A stretch of 64,000 bases of DNA from a bacterium (GTDB taxonomy: Bacteria > Actinomycetota > Acidimicrobiia > Spongiisociales > ZC4RG35), in assembly GCA_028823995.1 (NCBI GenBank), contig JAPPFD010000032.1, positions 162,536-226,535 on the forward strand, written 5' to 3'. Every line of letters starts with the position of its first letter. Within the stretch, counting starts at the first letter, position 1. Below the pieces are notes generated by a model. It did no database searches. It was given only the letters and a program-made list of their open reading frames with translations, and was not told the DNA's origin. The position numbers and the translations under genes are program-made. Shown here in pieces: positions 55,617 through 64,000 of the stretch.

Positions 55617-57233
55617 CTAAGCCGTCGATGTGTCGGCGGGCCTCGCCAACAGCACTCCAGGATTGAGGATTCCCTTCGGGTCGAGACGTCCCTTGGCACG
55701 AGCCAGGACATCCCCGAACAAGGGTGGCCGCTGCTTCTCGTACCAGGGCCGGTGGTCACGTCCTATCGCGTGATGGTGGGTGATGGTGCCGCCGTTGTCC
55801 AACACCGCGTCGGAAACGGAGCGTTTGATGTCCCGCCATTGTTCGAGCATGGATCCGGGATCGGCGCCGCAGTGGAAGGCGAAGTAGGGAGCGGGACCGT
55901 CCGGGTATGCATGGCTGAATCGAACCGAGACTGCGCCGTCGCGGCCGGTTGCTTCCCGGATGCCCTGTTTCGTGGCGTCCTTCACCGAGTGGTAAAAGGA
56001 CTCGAACCGGTCCCAGGTGATGGCGGACTCGAAGGTGTCGGAGATGATGCCTCGCGGTGTGAGGTTCTCCCGGGCGAATGGCATCCTGATGAAGGCGTCC
56101 CGCCAAGCGCCGACCGCGCCCTTCAGATGGGCGTCGGGATTGGCCCGCCAGTCGACATCGGGCACGCCGCCGTGATCGCGAGCGCATTCCTCGGCCCGAT
56201 CCATCCAGGCGCCGACCGGGTGGTCGGCCGACTCGAAGGACACGACCAGCAGCGTGAATGAACCGTCCCCGGCGCCGTTCACGGCCAGTTCCACCCCGTC
56301 GACGATCCTTGCGTTGGCCGGGAACAGTCCCGCCTGCGCGATGGCTCGCACCGCCCCGGCGGCTTGCAGGAATCCCGGGAAACGGTATCCGGCGGTGGCC
56401 TTGAAGGAGACTCGACCCTGCAATCGCACCCAGGCTTCGGTGATTATTCCCAGGGTTCCCTCCGAGCCGATCACCAGGCGATCGGGGCTGGGGCCCGCGC
56501 CGGAACCGGGCAGGCGGCGCGACTGCATCCTCCCGGCCGGCGTGACCATGCAGATGCTCTCCACCAAGTCGTCTATGTGGGTGTAGAGAGTTGCGAAGTG
56601 GCCGCCGGAGCGGGTTGCTATCCAGCCTCCCAGGGTGGAGTGCTGGAAGGACTGGGGGAAGTGCCGGAGCGTCATCCCGTGGGGCTTCAAACCGGCCTCC
56701 AGTTCCGGACCCCGGGCCCCGCCCTGGATGCGCGCCGCTCTCGAGACCGGGTCCACTTCGAGCACCCGGTTCATCCGGCTCATGTCCAGGGTGATCGTTC
56801 CCGAGAAACCCTGGCCGATGTCGGGCGTGACTCCGCCCACGACTGACGAGCCGCCACCGTATGGGACCAGGGCCGCTCCGACCTCTCCGGCCCATTCCAT
56901 CAGGGCCGTCACGTCGCCTTCGTCTCTCGGATACGCGATCACGTCGGGGGCATGGTCGAAGTCCCGGGCGAATATCCGGATCGAGTCCGGCTGGGACTGC
57001 CCGAAGGCGTGCAGGATCCGTTCGTATGGTTCCTGGGTGCAGATCGCTTCCAGGCTGTCGGGTGGCTTCAGCCGGGGCGCCCGGAGGGAGACTCCGTCGA
57101 GAGGGGGCACGTGGGCGTTCCCCGAGCCCCGGATGCCGAACCGGGCGAGAGTCCGCAGCAGCGTCTCCAGGTCTCGGGGTGACAGTCCTTGCCCTTCATG
57201 TCCCCACCCCCAGTACTTGAGCCGCGGCGCCAT
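55617..57233 (-). CDS. FAD-binding oxidoreductase of the alkyldihydroxyacetonephosphate synthase type
   Basis: 538 aa. VAO-type FAD domain: VPYGGGSSVVGGVTPD (pyrophosphate loop), GGWIATRSGGHFATLYTHID and DRLVIGSEGTLGIITEAWVR. The C-terminus has the tri-His motif GGTITHHHAIGRDHRPWYE and ends DPKGILNPGVLL. These features match AgpS-like enzymes, in which the His cluster is catalytic, but actinobacterial relatives also include D-lactate or glycolate oxidase-like proteins. An ether-lipid role is possible but not demonstrated. No ribosome binding site is evident. Confidence 0.87.
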   Translation of the reverse strand: MAPRLKYWGWGHEGQGLSPRDLETLLRTLARFGIRGSGNAHVPPLDGVSLRAPRLKPPDSLEAICTQEPYERILHAFGQSQPDSIRIFARDFDHAPDVIAYPRDEGDVTALMEWAGEVGAALVPYGGGSSVVGGVTPDIGQGFSGTITLDMSRMNRVLEVDPVSRAARIQGGARGPELEAGLKPHGMTLRHFPQSFQHSTLGGWIATRSGGHFATLYTHIDDLVESICMVTPAGRMQSRRLPGSGAGPSPDRLVIGSEGTLGIITEAWVRLQGRVSFKATAGYRFPGFLQAAGAVRAIAQAGLFPANARIVDGVELAVNGAGDGSFTLLVVSFESADHPVGAWMDRAEECARDHGGVPDVDWRANPDAHLKGAVGAWRDAFIRMPFARENLTPRGIISDTFESAITWDRFESFYHSVKDATKQGIREATGRDGAVSVRFSHAYPDGPAPYFAFHCGADPGSMLEQWRDIKRSVSDAVLDNGGTITHHHAIGRDHRPWYEKQRPPLFGDVLARAKGRLDPKGILNPGVLLARPADTSTA

Positions 57234-57383
57234 CCGGTCTGACCTCCCGTCTCTCAGGTGCCTTGGGCGATCATCCTAACTCCCAAAACCTCCGGCGGTT
57301 CGGTCAGCCGGGTTGACAGAGGCCGGGTTCTGAGGAATTCCAATATCGATTGGAAGGCTTGCAGGCCGGTAAAGTTCTCCCCT

Positions 57384-59807
57384 ATGGAATACGATGTCGC
57401 CTCGATCGAGGCGAAGTGGCAGGATTACTGGGAGCAGCACAAGACCTTCTATACCAAAGAGGACTCCGAGCGGCCCAAGTACTACAACCTGCAGATGTAC
57501 CCCTATCCCTCCGGGGATCTCCACATGGGGCACCTCCGCAACTACACCTATGTGGACCTTCTCACCCGCTACCGGAAAATGCAGGGCTACAACGTACTCT
57601 CCCCGATGGGCTGGGACTCCTTCGGCCTGCCGGCGGAGAACGCCGCCATCGCCACCGGCGTGCATCCCCGGGAGTTCACCGAGCGTCAGATAACCCGCAT
57701 GAAGTCCCAACTCCGGCGGCTGGGGGCCGTGTACGACTGGAGTAGGGAACTCGCCTGTCACACACCCGAGTACTACCGGTGGGACCAGTGGCTGTTCCTC
57801 CAGCTTTACGAGCAGGGCCTCGCCTACAAGTCCCGGTCCGCCGTCAACTGGTGCGAGCGGGATCAGACTGTGCTGGCCAACGAGCAGGTGGTGAACGGGG
57901 CCTGCGAGCGATGCGAGTACCCGGTGGTCCGCCGCGATCTGGAGCAGTGGCATTTCCGGATCACTGCCTACGCCGACCGTCTGCTGGAGGACCTAGAGGG
58001 GCTTGACTGGCCCGAGCGGGTGAAGGTGATGCAGGAGAACTGGATCGGGCGATCGGAGGGGTGTGACTTCACCATCGAGGTGGAGGACGGCGACGGGGCC
58101 TTCGAGGTCTACACGACCCGGCCCGACACCATATACGGGATGACCTTCGCGGTGCTCGCTCCCGAGCATCCCCTGGTGGACGGATTGGTGGCGGGCGGGC
58201 CCTACGAGGAGGAGATCGGGGCCTACGTCAAGAGGGTTTCCGCAGCCAGCGAGTTGGAGAGGATGGCCACCGGGGAGAAGTCCGGCATCTTCATCGGGCG
58301 GTACTGCATCAACCCGGCCAACGGGAAGCGGGTTCCTCTCTACATAGCCGACTATGTGCTGATGGGCTATGGGACGGGAGCGATCATGGGAGTCCCCGGG
58401 GAAGACCAGCGGGATTGGGACTTCGCCGCGGAGCGGGGACTGGAGATAATCCGTACCGTCCGGCCCCCCGACGGATGGGAGGGGCAGGCCTACACGGGGG
58501 ACGGTATCTCGATCAACTCGGACTTTCTGAACGGCCTGGAGACCGAGGCCGCCAAGGAGAGGATCATCGCCTGGTTGGAGGAGAAGGGGATCGGCCGCCG
58601 GGCGGTCAAGTATCGGCTCCATGACTGGCTGGTGTCCCGCCAGCGCTACTGGGGATGCCCCATTCCCATGGTGAACTGCGAGTCATGCGGCCTGGTGCCC
58701 GTACCCGAGGAGGACCTCCCGGTCATCCATCCGGACGTGGAGGAGTACCGGCCCCGGGGGCAGTCGCCGCTGGCCCTCGCCACCGACTGGGTAGAGGTCG
58801 ATTGTCCCCGGTGCGGAGGACCGGGCAGGCGCGAGACCGACACGATGGACACCTTTGTGGACTCTTCCTGGTACTTCCTCCGTTACTGCGATGCTCACAA
58901 CGCCGAGCGGATCTTCGACGGGGAGAAAGTCAGGTACTGGATGGCGGTGGACCAGTACATCGGCGGGGTGGAGCACGCCGTTCTGCATCTTCTCTACGCC
59001 CGGTTCATCACCAAGGTCCTCTACGACCTGGGCCTGTGTCCCTCCGAAGAGCCCTTCACCCGGCTGTTCACCCAGGGAATGCTGGTGAAGGACGGCGCCA
59101 AGATGTCGAAGTCCCGGGGGAATGCGGTTTCTCCCGAGCCCTATTACGAGCGATACGGCGCGGACGCGGTCCGTCTCTACGAACTGTTCATCGGACCCCC
59201 GACCGATGATGCGGTGTGGATCGACGGGGGAGTGGAGGGCACTTCCCGTTTCCTCGACCGGGTGTGGCGGTTGGGCATGGGCGAAGTCGGCTCGGTCAGC
59301 GACCGGGAGGAGGACCGTCGGGATCGGGCGATCCTGGGGGTGGCGCACCGCGCCCTGCGCAAAGTGACCTCCGACATAGACCGCTTCCACTTCAATACCG
59401 TGGTGTCGACGCTGATGGCGATGATCAACGAGGTGATCGCCTACCTGCGGGGAGGAGGAAGAACCGAGACCTTCCGGGAGGTCTACCGCCTGTTGCTGTT
59501 GATGCTCGCACCGTTGGCGCCCCACGTCTCCCACGAGTTGTGGAATCGGCTGGGATTTCGGGGGATGCTGGCCACCCAGGGGTGGCCGGCCTGGGACGAG
59601 GAGGTGGCCCGCGAAGACAAGGTGGTAATGGTGTTGCAGGTCAACGGCAAGGTCCGGGACCGCGTGGAGGTCCCCATCGACATAGACGAGGCGACCGCGG
59701 AGCAGTACGCTTTCCGGTCCCAGCGGATCCAACGCTGGCTGGAAGGAGGGCGTGTGGTTCGAGTGGTGGCCCGCCCGCCCCGGATCGTCAACCTGGTGGT
59801 GAAGTAG
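57384..59807 (+). CDS. leuS: Leucyl-tRNA synthetase
   Basis: 807 aa, bacterial type. HMGH is at 47-50 (GDLHMGHLRNYTYVD) and KMSKS at 573-577 (GAKMSKSRGNAVSP). The CP1 editing domain is intact: TTRPDTIYGMTFAVLAPEHP and GAIMGVPGEDQRDWDFA, with the editing Asp in QRDWDF. Two zinc-like Cys pairs appear in CERDQTV...CERCEYP and CESCGL...CPRCGG. It charges tRNA-Leu. TTGACA at 57313 is a consensus -35 but has no good -10 at the right distance. leuS upstream of comEA-comEC is an actinobacterial order, here split by two membrane genes. Confidence 0.98.
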   Translation: MEYDVASIEAKWQDYWEQHKTFYTKEDSERPKYYNLQMYPYPSGDLHMGHLRNYTYVDLLTRYRKMQGYNVLSPMGWDSFGLPAENAAIATGVHPREFTERQITRMKSQLRRLGAVYDWSRELACHTPEYYRWDQWLFLQLYEQGLAYKSRSAVNWCERDQTVLANEQVVNGACERCEYPVVRRDLEQWHFRITAYADRLLEDLEGLDWPERVKVMQENWIGRSEGCDFTIEVEDGDGAFEVYTTRPDTIYGMTFAVLAPEHPLVDGLVAGGPYEEEIGAYVKRVSAASELERMATGEKSGIFIGRYCINPANGKRVPLYIADYVLMGYGTGAIMGVPGEDQRDWDFAAERGLEIIRTVRPPDGWEGQAYTGDGISINSDFLNGLETEAAKERIIAWLEEKGIGRRAVKYRLHDWLVSRQRYWGCPIPMVNCESCGLVPVPEEDLPVIHPDVEEYRPRGQSPLALATDWVEVDCPRCGGPGRRETDTMDTFVDSSWYFLRYCDAHNAERIFDGEKVRYWMAVDQYIGGVEHAVLHLLYARFITKVLYDLGLCPSEEPFTRLFTQGMLVKDGAKMSKSRGNAVSPEPYYERYGADAVRLYELFIGPPTDDAVWIDGGVEGTSRFLDRVWRLGMGEVGSVSDREEDRRDRAILGVAHRALRKVTSDIDRFHFNTVVSTLMAMINEVIAYLRGGGRTETFREVYRLLLLMLAPLAPHVSHELWNRLGFRGMLATQGWPAWDEEVAREDKVVMVLQVNGKVRDRVEVPIDIDEATAEQYAFRSQRIQRWLEGGRVVRVVARPPRIVNLVVK

Positions 59808-59848
59808 TCCGAGACCGTTCGGCTCGACCTGCTCCCGGCTGATCTGCC

Positions 59849-60277
59849 CTAATCCGAGGCGGTGCGCCAGAGCCTGATGGCTGTTACGCCGAAGACCACC
59901 GGGGTCACGGTGTCGATCACATACCAGACCATCCAGAACGTGGCCTCGTTGGGGGGTTCTCCCCACCGTGATGCGAACCAATTCGGCATGAATGCGAGGG
60001 TCAGGACCAGCGCGGCGTAGAACAAGCGGTTGGCAGAGAGCCACTGCCGGGTGCTGGTTGAAGTGCCGGCATCCCTTCTTTGCTTTTCTTGGTAGGTGAC
60101 AACCAGTGTCAGCACCAGCCCGGCAAGCATGCTCCAGCCGATCACGTCCCAGACGGCTCCCGCCGCGTCTCTGGCCCGTTGGGAGGCTTGGGCGTAGATC
60201 GTCCAAGTCGTGAATTGGACGGCCAGGCCAATCGCCACCAACGCCAGGTAGACGCTGATCGCCCGCTTTATCATCAT
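59849..60277 (-). CDS. Four-helix membrane protein, paralogue of the adjacent gene
   Basis: 142 aa with four predicted helices (about 8-27, 44-60, 85-100 and 112-135). It shares with the next gene the start pattern (K/N)R-I-x-Y-L-x-x-V/A, the motif LTLAFMPNWFASRWGE versus LALAFFPNWFGEAFTQ, and FWMVWYVIDTVTPVVFG versus AWTIWHLIDSVLPVLF. No family is recognised. Two ATGs (60277, 60274) compete. It converges with leuS and ends 41 bases from it. A membrane role is certain only in the sense of hydrophobicity. Confidence 0.75.
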   Translation of the reverse strand: MMIKRAISVYLALVAIGLAVQFTTWTIYAQASQRARDAAGAVWDVIGWSMLAGLVLTLVVTYQEKQRRDAGTSTSTRQWLSANRLFYAALVLTLAFMPNWFASRWGEPPNEATFWMVWYVIDTVTPVVFGVTAIRLWRTASD

Positions 60278-60319
60278 CGTCTTCTTACCGTCTTCGATCG
60301 GAGATGCGCAGGCGGACGA

Positions 60320-60724
60320 TCACGAGGCCCGCAACAGCCGTCGTCCCTCCGCCACGAACAGCACCGGCAGGACCGAGTCGATCAGATGCCAGATGGTCCA
60401 GGCTGCCGTGTCGTCGGCATGCTGGGTGAAGGCTTCTCCGAACCAGTTGGGAAAGAAGGCAAGAGCCAGGATGGCGGTGCCATAGAACATCACGGCCGCA
60501 CTGGTTGAGCAACAGGCGTCGGCGTCTCCCTTATCCGTCTGTCTCCGCTGGCTGGTGGTGTACAGCGCCAGCACCAGGCCGAGGGCCATGAACCAGTCCA
60601 GCGTCAGCCAGATGGTGATCCCCGCGTCGGTGCTGTTCCCATAGAGCGGATACAGAATGAACTGAAGGGCTACTGCCACACCCACCACCACGAGGTAGAG
60701 GCCGATTAGTCGGTTCTTTCCCAT
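60320..60724 (-). CDS. Four-helix membrane protein, paralogue of the adjacent gene
   Basis: 134 aa with four helices (about 6-26, 40-56, 76-92 and 110-126). Between helices 2 and 3 is a charged loop (TTSQRRQTDKGDADACCSTS) with two adjacent cysteines that its paralogue lacks. AAGGAG is seven bases before the ATG. It lies 42 bases upstream of the paralogue on the same strand, so they form a tandem duplicate pair and probably an operon. Function unknown. Confidence 0.78.
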   Translation of the reverse strand: MGKNRLIGLYLVVVGVAVALQFILYPLYGNSTDAGITIWLTLDWFMALGLVLALYTTSQRRQTDKGDADACCSTSAAVMFYGTAILALAFFPNWFGEAFTQHADDTAAWTIWHLIDSVLPVLFVAEGRRLLRAS

Positions 60725-61018
60725 TGCTCACTCCTTCATGTCCGTTCGCCTGGAGGTTCCGCCACGCGGCCGGTTGGCGGCGGCCGTCGGGCTGATCTCA
60801 AACTCTAGAAAAGTCGTAGTGCGAGTGCTGTCTATGTCGTCTTTCGCATTCCACTGCCGGTCCCGGACGGCTGGATGCTGGGTCACAATCTAGCATGTTT
60901 GTGTTTGTTCTGCCACCTTAGTGATATTCGGGACTGTAAGAGAGGTTTGGGGGTTCCCCGCCCAAAAAACTTGCGCCCAGCAGTGGACTTGCGGGTGGTG
61001 GTCAATCCATAGTGAGGT

Positions 61019-61621
61019 ATGGGGAAGTCGCATTGGGGGCTGGCCGTCGCCATGTTGGTGACGGCGGTTGGCGCCGGGGTGTTCTTCGGGCTGTGGCGGC
61101 CCCAGCCTCCCGGGGTGGCGCCGATCCCCGCGACAGGGGTGGTGTCCCTGGTGCCCGGGGAGGGGGAGAGAGGTGAAGATGTACCGGAGACCGAGATCGT
61201 CGTGCACGTGTCGGGAAGGGTGTTGCGTCCCGGGTTGGTGAGAGTGGGCGCCTCGGCCAGGGTCGGGGACGTGATCATGGCGGCGGGGGGAGCATTGGCC
61301 GATGCCCGGCTGGATGAGATCAACCTGGCGGCGCCGGTGTCCGACGGGGTGCAGGTGGTGGTTCCCGGTCCCGGGAACCGCTTGGACGCTCAGAATGCCT
61401 GGAGCGGGAGTTCGGGAGGATCGTCGGGCCCTGTAAGCCTTAACGGGGCAAGCGTCGACCAGTTGGAGGAGATTCCCGGTGTGGGACCGGTGCTGGCGCA
61501 CAGGATCGTCCATCATCGCCAGGCCGCTGGGCCCTTTCTGGAGGTGGAGGACTTGCTGGATGTTTCCGGCATCGGTGAGCGGAAGTTGGCCGAACTCCGC
61601 ATGCACGTCACCGTCCCCTGA
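61019..61621 (+). CDS. comEA: ComEA-type DNA-binding competence protein
   Basis: 200 aa. A membrane anchor covers about residues 7-25 (LAVAMLVTAVGAGVFFGL), then an SLBB domain (VVHVSGRVLRPGLVRVG, SDGVQVVVPG) and a C-terminal pair of helix-hairpin-helix motifs (LEEIPGVGPVLAHRIVHHRQ and LLDVSGIGERKLAEL). It binds incoming DNA outside the membrane and hands it to ComEC. The 294 bases upstream are gene-free and AT-richer and must hold the promoter. No good Shine-Dalgarno precedes ATG 61019. Confidence 0.94.
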   Translation: MGKSHWGLAVAMLVTAVGAGVFFGLWRPQPPGVAPIPATGVVSLVPGEGERGEDVPETEIVVHVSGRVLRPGLVRVGASARVGDVIMAAGGALADARLDEINLAAPVSDGVQVVVPGPGNRLDAQNAWSGSSGGSSGPVSLNGASVDQLEEIPGVGPVLAHRIVHHRQAAGPFLEVEDLLDVSGIGERKLAELRMHVTVP

Positions 61622-61641
61622 ACGTGCCGGGAGGGTAGGGA

Positions 61642-63837
61642 ATGGGGAACCCGCCGGGCTGGGCAGCCTCACTGCCGGATCGGAGTGAGGCCCGGTTTCT
61701 TCTGGCGGCCGCCTTGGTCTGGGCCGGCGCTTTGGCGGGCCGGCATGCCTGGGGATTATGGGCAGCCGTGGCGGCTGGAGCGGCGACGGTCGTCACGAAG
61801 CGGTCCGGGGTGGCCCTGGTCATGGCCGCAGGGTTGGTGGCGGGTTCCTGGGCGGGATGGGGAGCGGCCCATCGGGAGGCCGAGATGCTTGCCGCCGTGG
61901 TGGTTGAGGGGGAAGTGACCATCCGGGCGGTGGCCCGGACCGATCCCCGGGGGGTCCGGGATCGTCCGTGGCTGGTGGCGCGGCCCCTCGCGTACCGGAC
62001 GGCGGAGGATCAACCCTGGAGGGAGTGGTTTGGTCCGGTTATGGTGATCCATGCCGCCGATGCCGGGGACTTGGCGGCCGGCGAGGTCTTCGAGGCGTCC
62101 GGGTATGTGGTGAAGGAAGCGGGACGCCGGGGGACCTCCTTATATGGATCTCGCATGTGGAGCGGGGCCCTGGCGCGGGTCTCGCCTGCCCAGGGATGGC
62201 TGGTGAAGGTAGGCAATGGGGTGAGGCGAAGGGTGATGGAGAACCTCCGCACCGGACCCCAGGACGGGCTGGGGCTGGTGGCTGGATTCCTGGTTGGGGA
62301 CACCACCCAGCTTTCCGGCTCCGATCTGGCTGACCTGCGGCGCTCTGGCCTCAGCCACTTCGTGGCGGTCTCGGGAGGGAACGTTGCCCTTTTCCTGGGG
62401 GCGCTCTGGATCCTGATGTGGCCGGTGGCGAGCCGTCCCCGCCTTCGCTCGCTGGTGGGGCTTGTGGCCCTGGGGGTGTTCATGGTGGTGACCCGGTGGG
62501 AACCGTCGGTCCTTCGGGCCGGGCTGCTGGCGTCGCTGACGCTGGGCGCCCGGGCCGTTGGGTTCCCCCTGGGAAGTTGGGCGGCCCTGGGGACCACCGT
62601 GATATTGGCGCTCCTGGTGTCGGCCGAACTCGCCCGGAGTTTGGGCTTTGCCCTGTCCGTGGCGGCCACGCTGGGAGTGATGGCGGGGATGAGGATTGGG
62701 TCGGGACGCCGGCCACGCTGGGTGTGGGAGACCCTGGGAGCGGCCCTGGCAGCCCAGGTGGCGGTGGCGCCGATCCTGCTGGGATCATTCGGGTCGCTTC
62801 CCCTCCTCTCGCCGGTGGCCAACCTGGCCGCCGCCCCGCTGGTGGTGGTCTCCACGATCCTGGGGGGAATCGGATCGGTGAGCGGTTGGCAGCCCCTGGT
62901 GGGGCTGGCGGCGTTCGCAGCCGAAGGAGTGCTGGCGGTGTCCCGCTTTCTCTCGCCCTTTCCCCAACTGGGGTGGCTGGGGACGGCGATTGCCCTGGCG
63001 GCCGGACTCGCAGCCTGGCGATGGTCGGACGTCCGCCTGCCGATGTTGACCACGGCGGTGCTCATCCTGGCGGTGGTCCGGGTATTTGCCGGCGTGTCTC
63101 CCCTGGTCGGCTCCGATGGGGCAGGACCTCCGTCGGTGGTCTTCCTGGATGTGGGCCAGGGGGACTCCATCCTGGTGCTGGGAACCGGGCTGACAATCCT
63201 GATCGACGGAGGGCCGGATCCCGTGATACTTGCGGAGAAACTTCGAAAGTACCGGGTGAGCGAAGTGGACCTGGTAGTGATCACCCACCCTCACGCCGAC
63301 CATGTCCGCGGGTTGGAGGCGGTGGTGGGAAACATGCCGGTGGGAGGGGTCTGGGATGCCTCACATCCCCACCAGACCCCTGCCCATCGAATGCTCATGG
63401 AACGTATCGCGGAGCAGGGCATACCCGTTCATCGGCCATCTCCCGGTCAGGTCCTCCGGCTTGGGGAGTTGGAGGTCGAGGTGATGGGACCTCAGCGACG
63501 GTACAAACATGTCAACGACCAGTCAATCGTGTTGATGGTGGAGCTGGCAGGCACCGACTTTCTGATGGCGGCCGACGTGCAGGAGGTGGCGCAAGCGGAG
63601 CTGGGACACATCCAACCCGACGTCCTCAAAGTCCCTCATCAGGGAGCCGCCACATCCGATGGCCGGTGGCTCCGGGCGAACGCCGGTCGGCTGGCGGTGA
63701 TCAGTGTGGGTCCCAACGATTACGGCCATCCCGCCCCCTGGGTGGAGGAGGTGCTGACCGAAGCCGGCGCCCGCGTGATCCGCACCGACCAGCACGGCGA
63801 CGTAGTTGTCAGACCGACCCCGGCGAGCAGTCCATGA
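61642..63837 (+). CDS. comEC: ComEC/Rec2 DNA-uptake channel
   Basis: 731 aa. N-terminal membrane helices and an OB-like exported domain (about 80-180) lead to the Competence core (GLSHFVAVSGGNVALFLGAL and further helices to about 490). A C-terminal metallo-beta-lactamase-like domain follows: VVFLDVGQGDSILV, then THPHADHVRGLEAV with His549, His551, Asp553 and His554, and VLKVPHQGAATS. It forms the inner-membrane channel for single-stranded DNA, and the lactamase domain may degrade the other strand. It lies 20 bases after comEA. holA, expected next in many actinobacteria, is not visible in the last 163 bases. Confidence 0.95.
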   Translation: MGNPPGWAASLPDRSEARFLLAAALVWAGALAGRHAWGLWAAVAAGAATVVTKRSGVALVMAAGLVAGSWAGWGAAHREAEMLAAVVVEGEVTIRAVARTDPRGVRDRPWLVARPLAYRTAEDQPWREWFGPVMVIHAADAGDLAAGEVFEASGYVVKEAGRRGTSLYGSRMWSGALARVSPAQGWLVKVGNGVRRRVMENLRTGPQDGLGLVAGFLVGDTTQLSGSDLADLRRSGLSHFVAVSGGNVALFLGALWILMWPVASRPRLRSLVGLVALGVFMVVTRWEPSVLRAGLLASLTLGARAVGFPLGSWAALGTTVILALLVSAELARSLGFALSVAATLGVMAGMRIGSGRRPRWVWETLGAALAAQVAVAPILLGSFGSLPLLSPVANLAAAPLVVVSTILGGIGSVSGWQPLVGLAAFAAEGVLAVSRFLSPFPQLGWLGTAIALAAGLAAWRWSDVRLPMLTTAVLILAVVRVFAGVSPLVGSDGAGPPSVVFLDVGQGDSILVLGTGLTILIDGGPDPVILAEKLRKYRVSEVDLVVITHPHADHVRGLEAVVGNMPVGGVWDASHPHQTPAHRMLMERIAEQGIPVHRPSPGQVLRLGELEVEVMGPQRRYKHVNDQSIVLMVELAGTDFLMAADVQEVAQAELGHIQPDVLKVPHQGAATSDGRWLRANAGRLAVISVGPNDYGHPAPWVEEVLTEAGARVIRTDQHGDVVVRPTPASSP

Positions 63838-64000
63838 GCCTGGCCTCGAGGAACTGTCATCCACCGTCACAGCGGTCGTTCACGCCGTGTTTCCGCGAAA
63901 ACCCGACCAACACTGGAGCGAGCAACCCGATCGCCACGCTCCGGTGGGGGGGTGTTTCTATCTTTTTTGCAAATCGGTTTGGGGGTGTTGGGGGTTGTAG
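63838..64000. other. Non-coding tail after comEC, possible terminator
   Basis: No credible gene starts here. The stretch near 63935-63970 has a short CCAC/GTGG stem followed by T-rich sequence (TTTCTATCTTTTTT), which could be a weak Rho-independent terminator for comEA-comEC. The final 40 bases are unusually G/T-rich. Confidence 0.3.

Noticed and set aside
57313..57345. leuS promoter based on TTGACA at 57313
   Set aside because: No acceptable -10 box at 16-18 bases; TTGACA alone is not enough.

Overview
The window looks like chromosomal DNA of a high-GC actinobacterium, most plausibly an uncultured Acidimicrobiia-like lineage (class is inference). The evidence is an actinobacterial-type integration host factor (mIHF) next to gmk and rpoZ, an AdnA/AdnB-like helicase-nuclease pair instead of RecBCD, a single-chain AceE, a PriA without a Walker A motif, and two conserved gene strings. 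One string is alaS-ruvX-mltG-aroE, then aroC-aroK-aroB-efp, nusB/carA-carB-pyrF-mihF-gmk-rpoZ-coaBC-metK-priA-def-fmt-rpe-ribD-ribE-ribBA. The other is leuS followed by comEA-comEC. I see no rRNA, tRNA, CRISPR array, phage or intact insertion sequence.

Layout. 1-4.1 kb: a truncated thioesterase, a MogA/MoaB-like gene, rmuC, xdhC and coxG, suggesting molybdo-hydroxylase maturation. 4.2-8.4 kb: aceE, divergent from a B12-binding radical SAM protein ending in the CCAEP tail. 8.4-20.4 kb: a DNA-repair neighbourhood with four genes that encode PD-(D/E)XK/4Fe-4S proteins (a two-domain Cas4-like protein, adnB, adnA and a single-domain nuclease), interspersed with dtd and an MMPL transporter. 20.7-26.3 kb: alaS-ruvX-mltG-aroE-prepilin peptidase, tightly overlapped. 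26.3-27.7 kb: a small accessory insert (dinJ/yafQ-type toxin-antitoxin plus an unrecognised fragment). 27.7-47.0 kb: a long co-directional housekeeping run for shikimate, EF-P, carbamoyl phosphate, nucleotide, CoA, SAM, formyl-Met and riboflavin functions. 47.1-57.2 kb: a catabolic block of amidohydrolases, a dehydrogenase, a VOC protein, a luciferase-like monooxygenase, a hydroxyacyl-CoA dehydrogenase, a SAF-domain dehydrogenase and an FAD oxidase. 57.4-63.8 kb: leuS, two paralogous four-helix membrane proteins, and the DNA-uptake pair comEA-comEC.

The main surprises lie in the housekeeping run. NusB and CarA form one uninterrupted reading frame, exactly where other actinobacteria carry pyrR-pyrB-pyrC between them. 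The pyrF that follows carB keeps the fold-level pattern but has lost its catalytic Lys/Asp residues. Several genes (ruvX, aroK, the radical SAM gene) appear to start at CTG codons, each with a well-placed Shine-Dalgarno sequence. The two-domain Cas4-like protein seems to pair one degenerate nuclease domain that retains its Fe-S cysteines with one intact domain.
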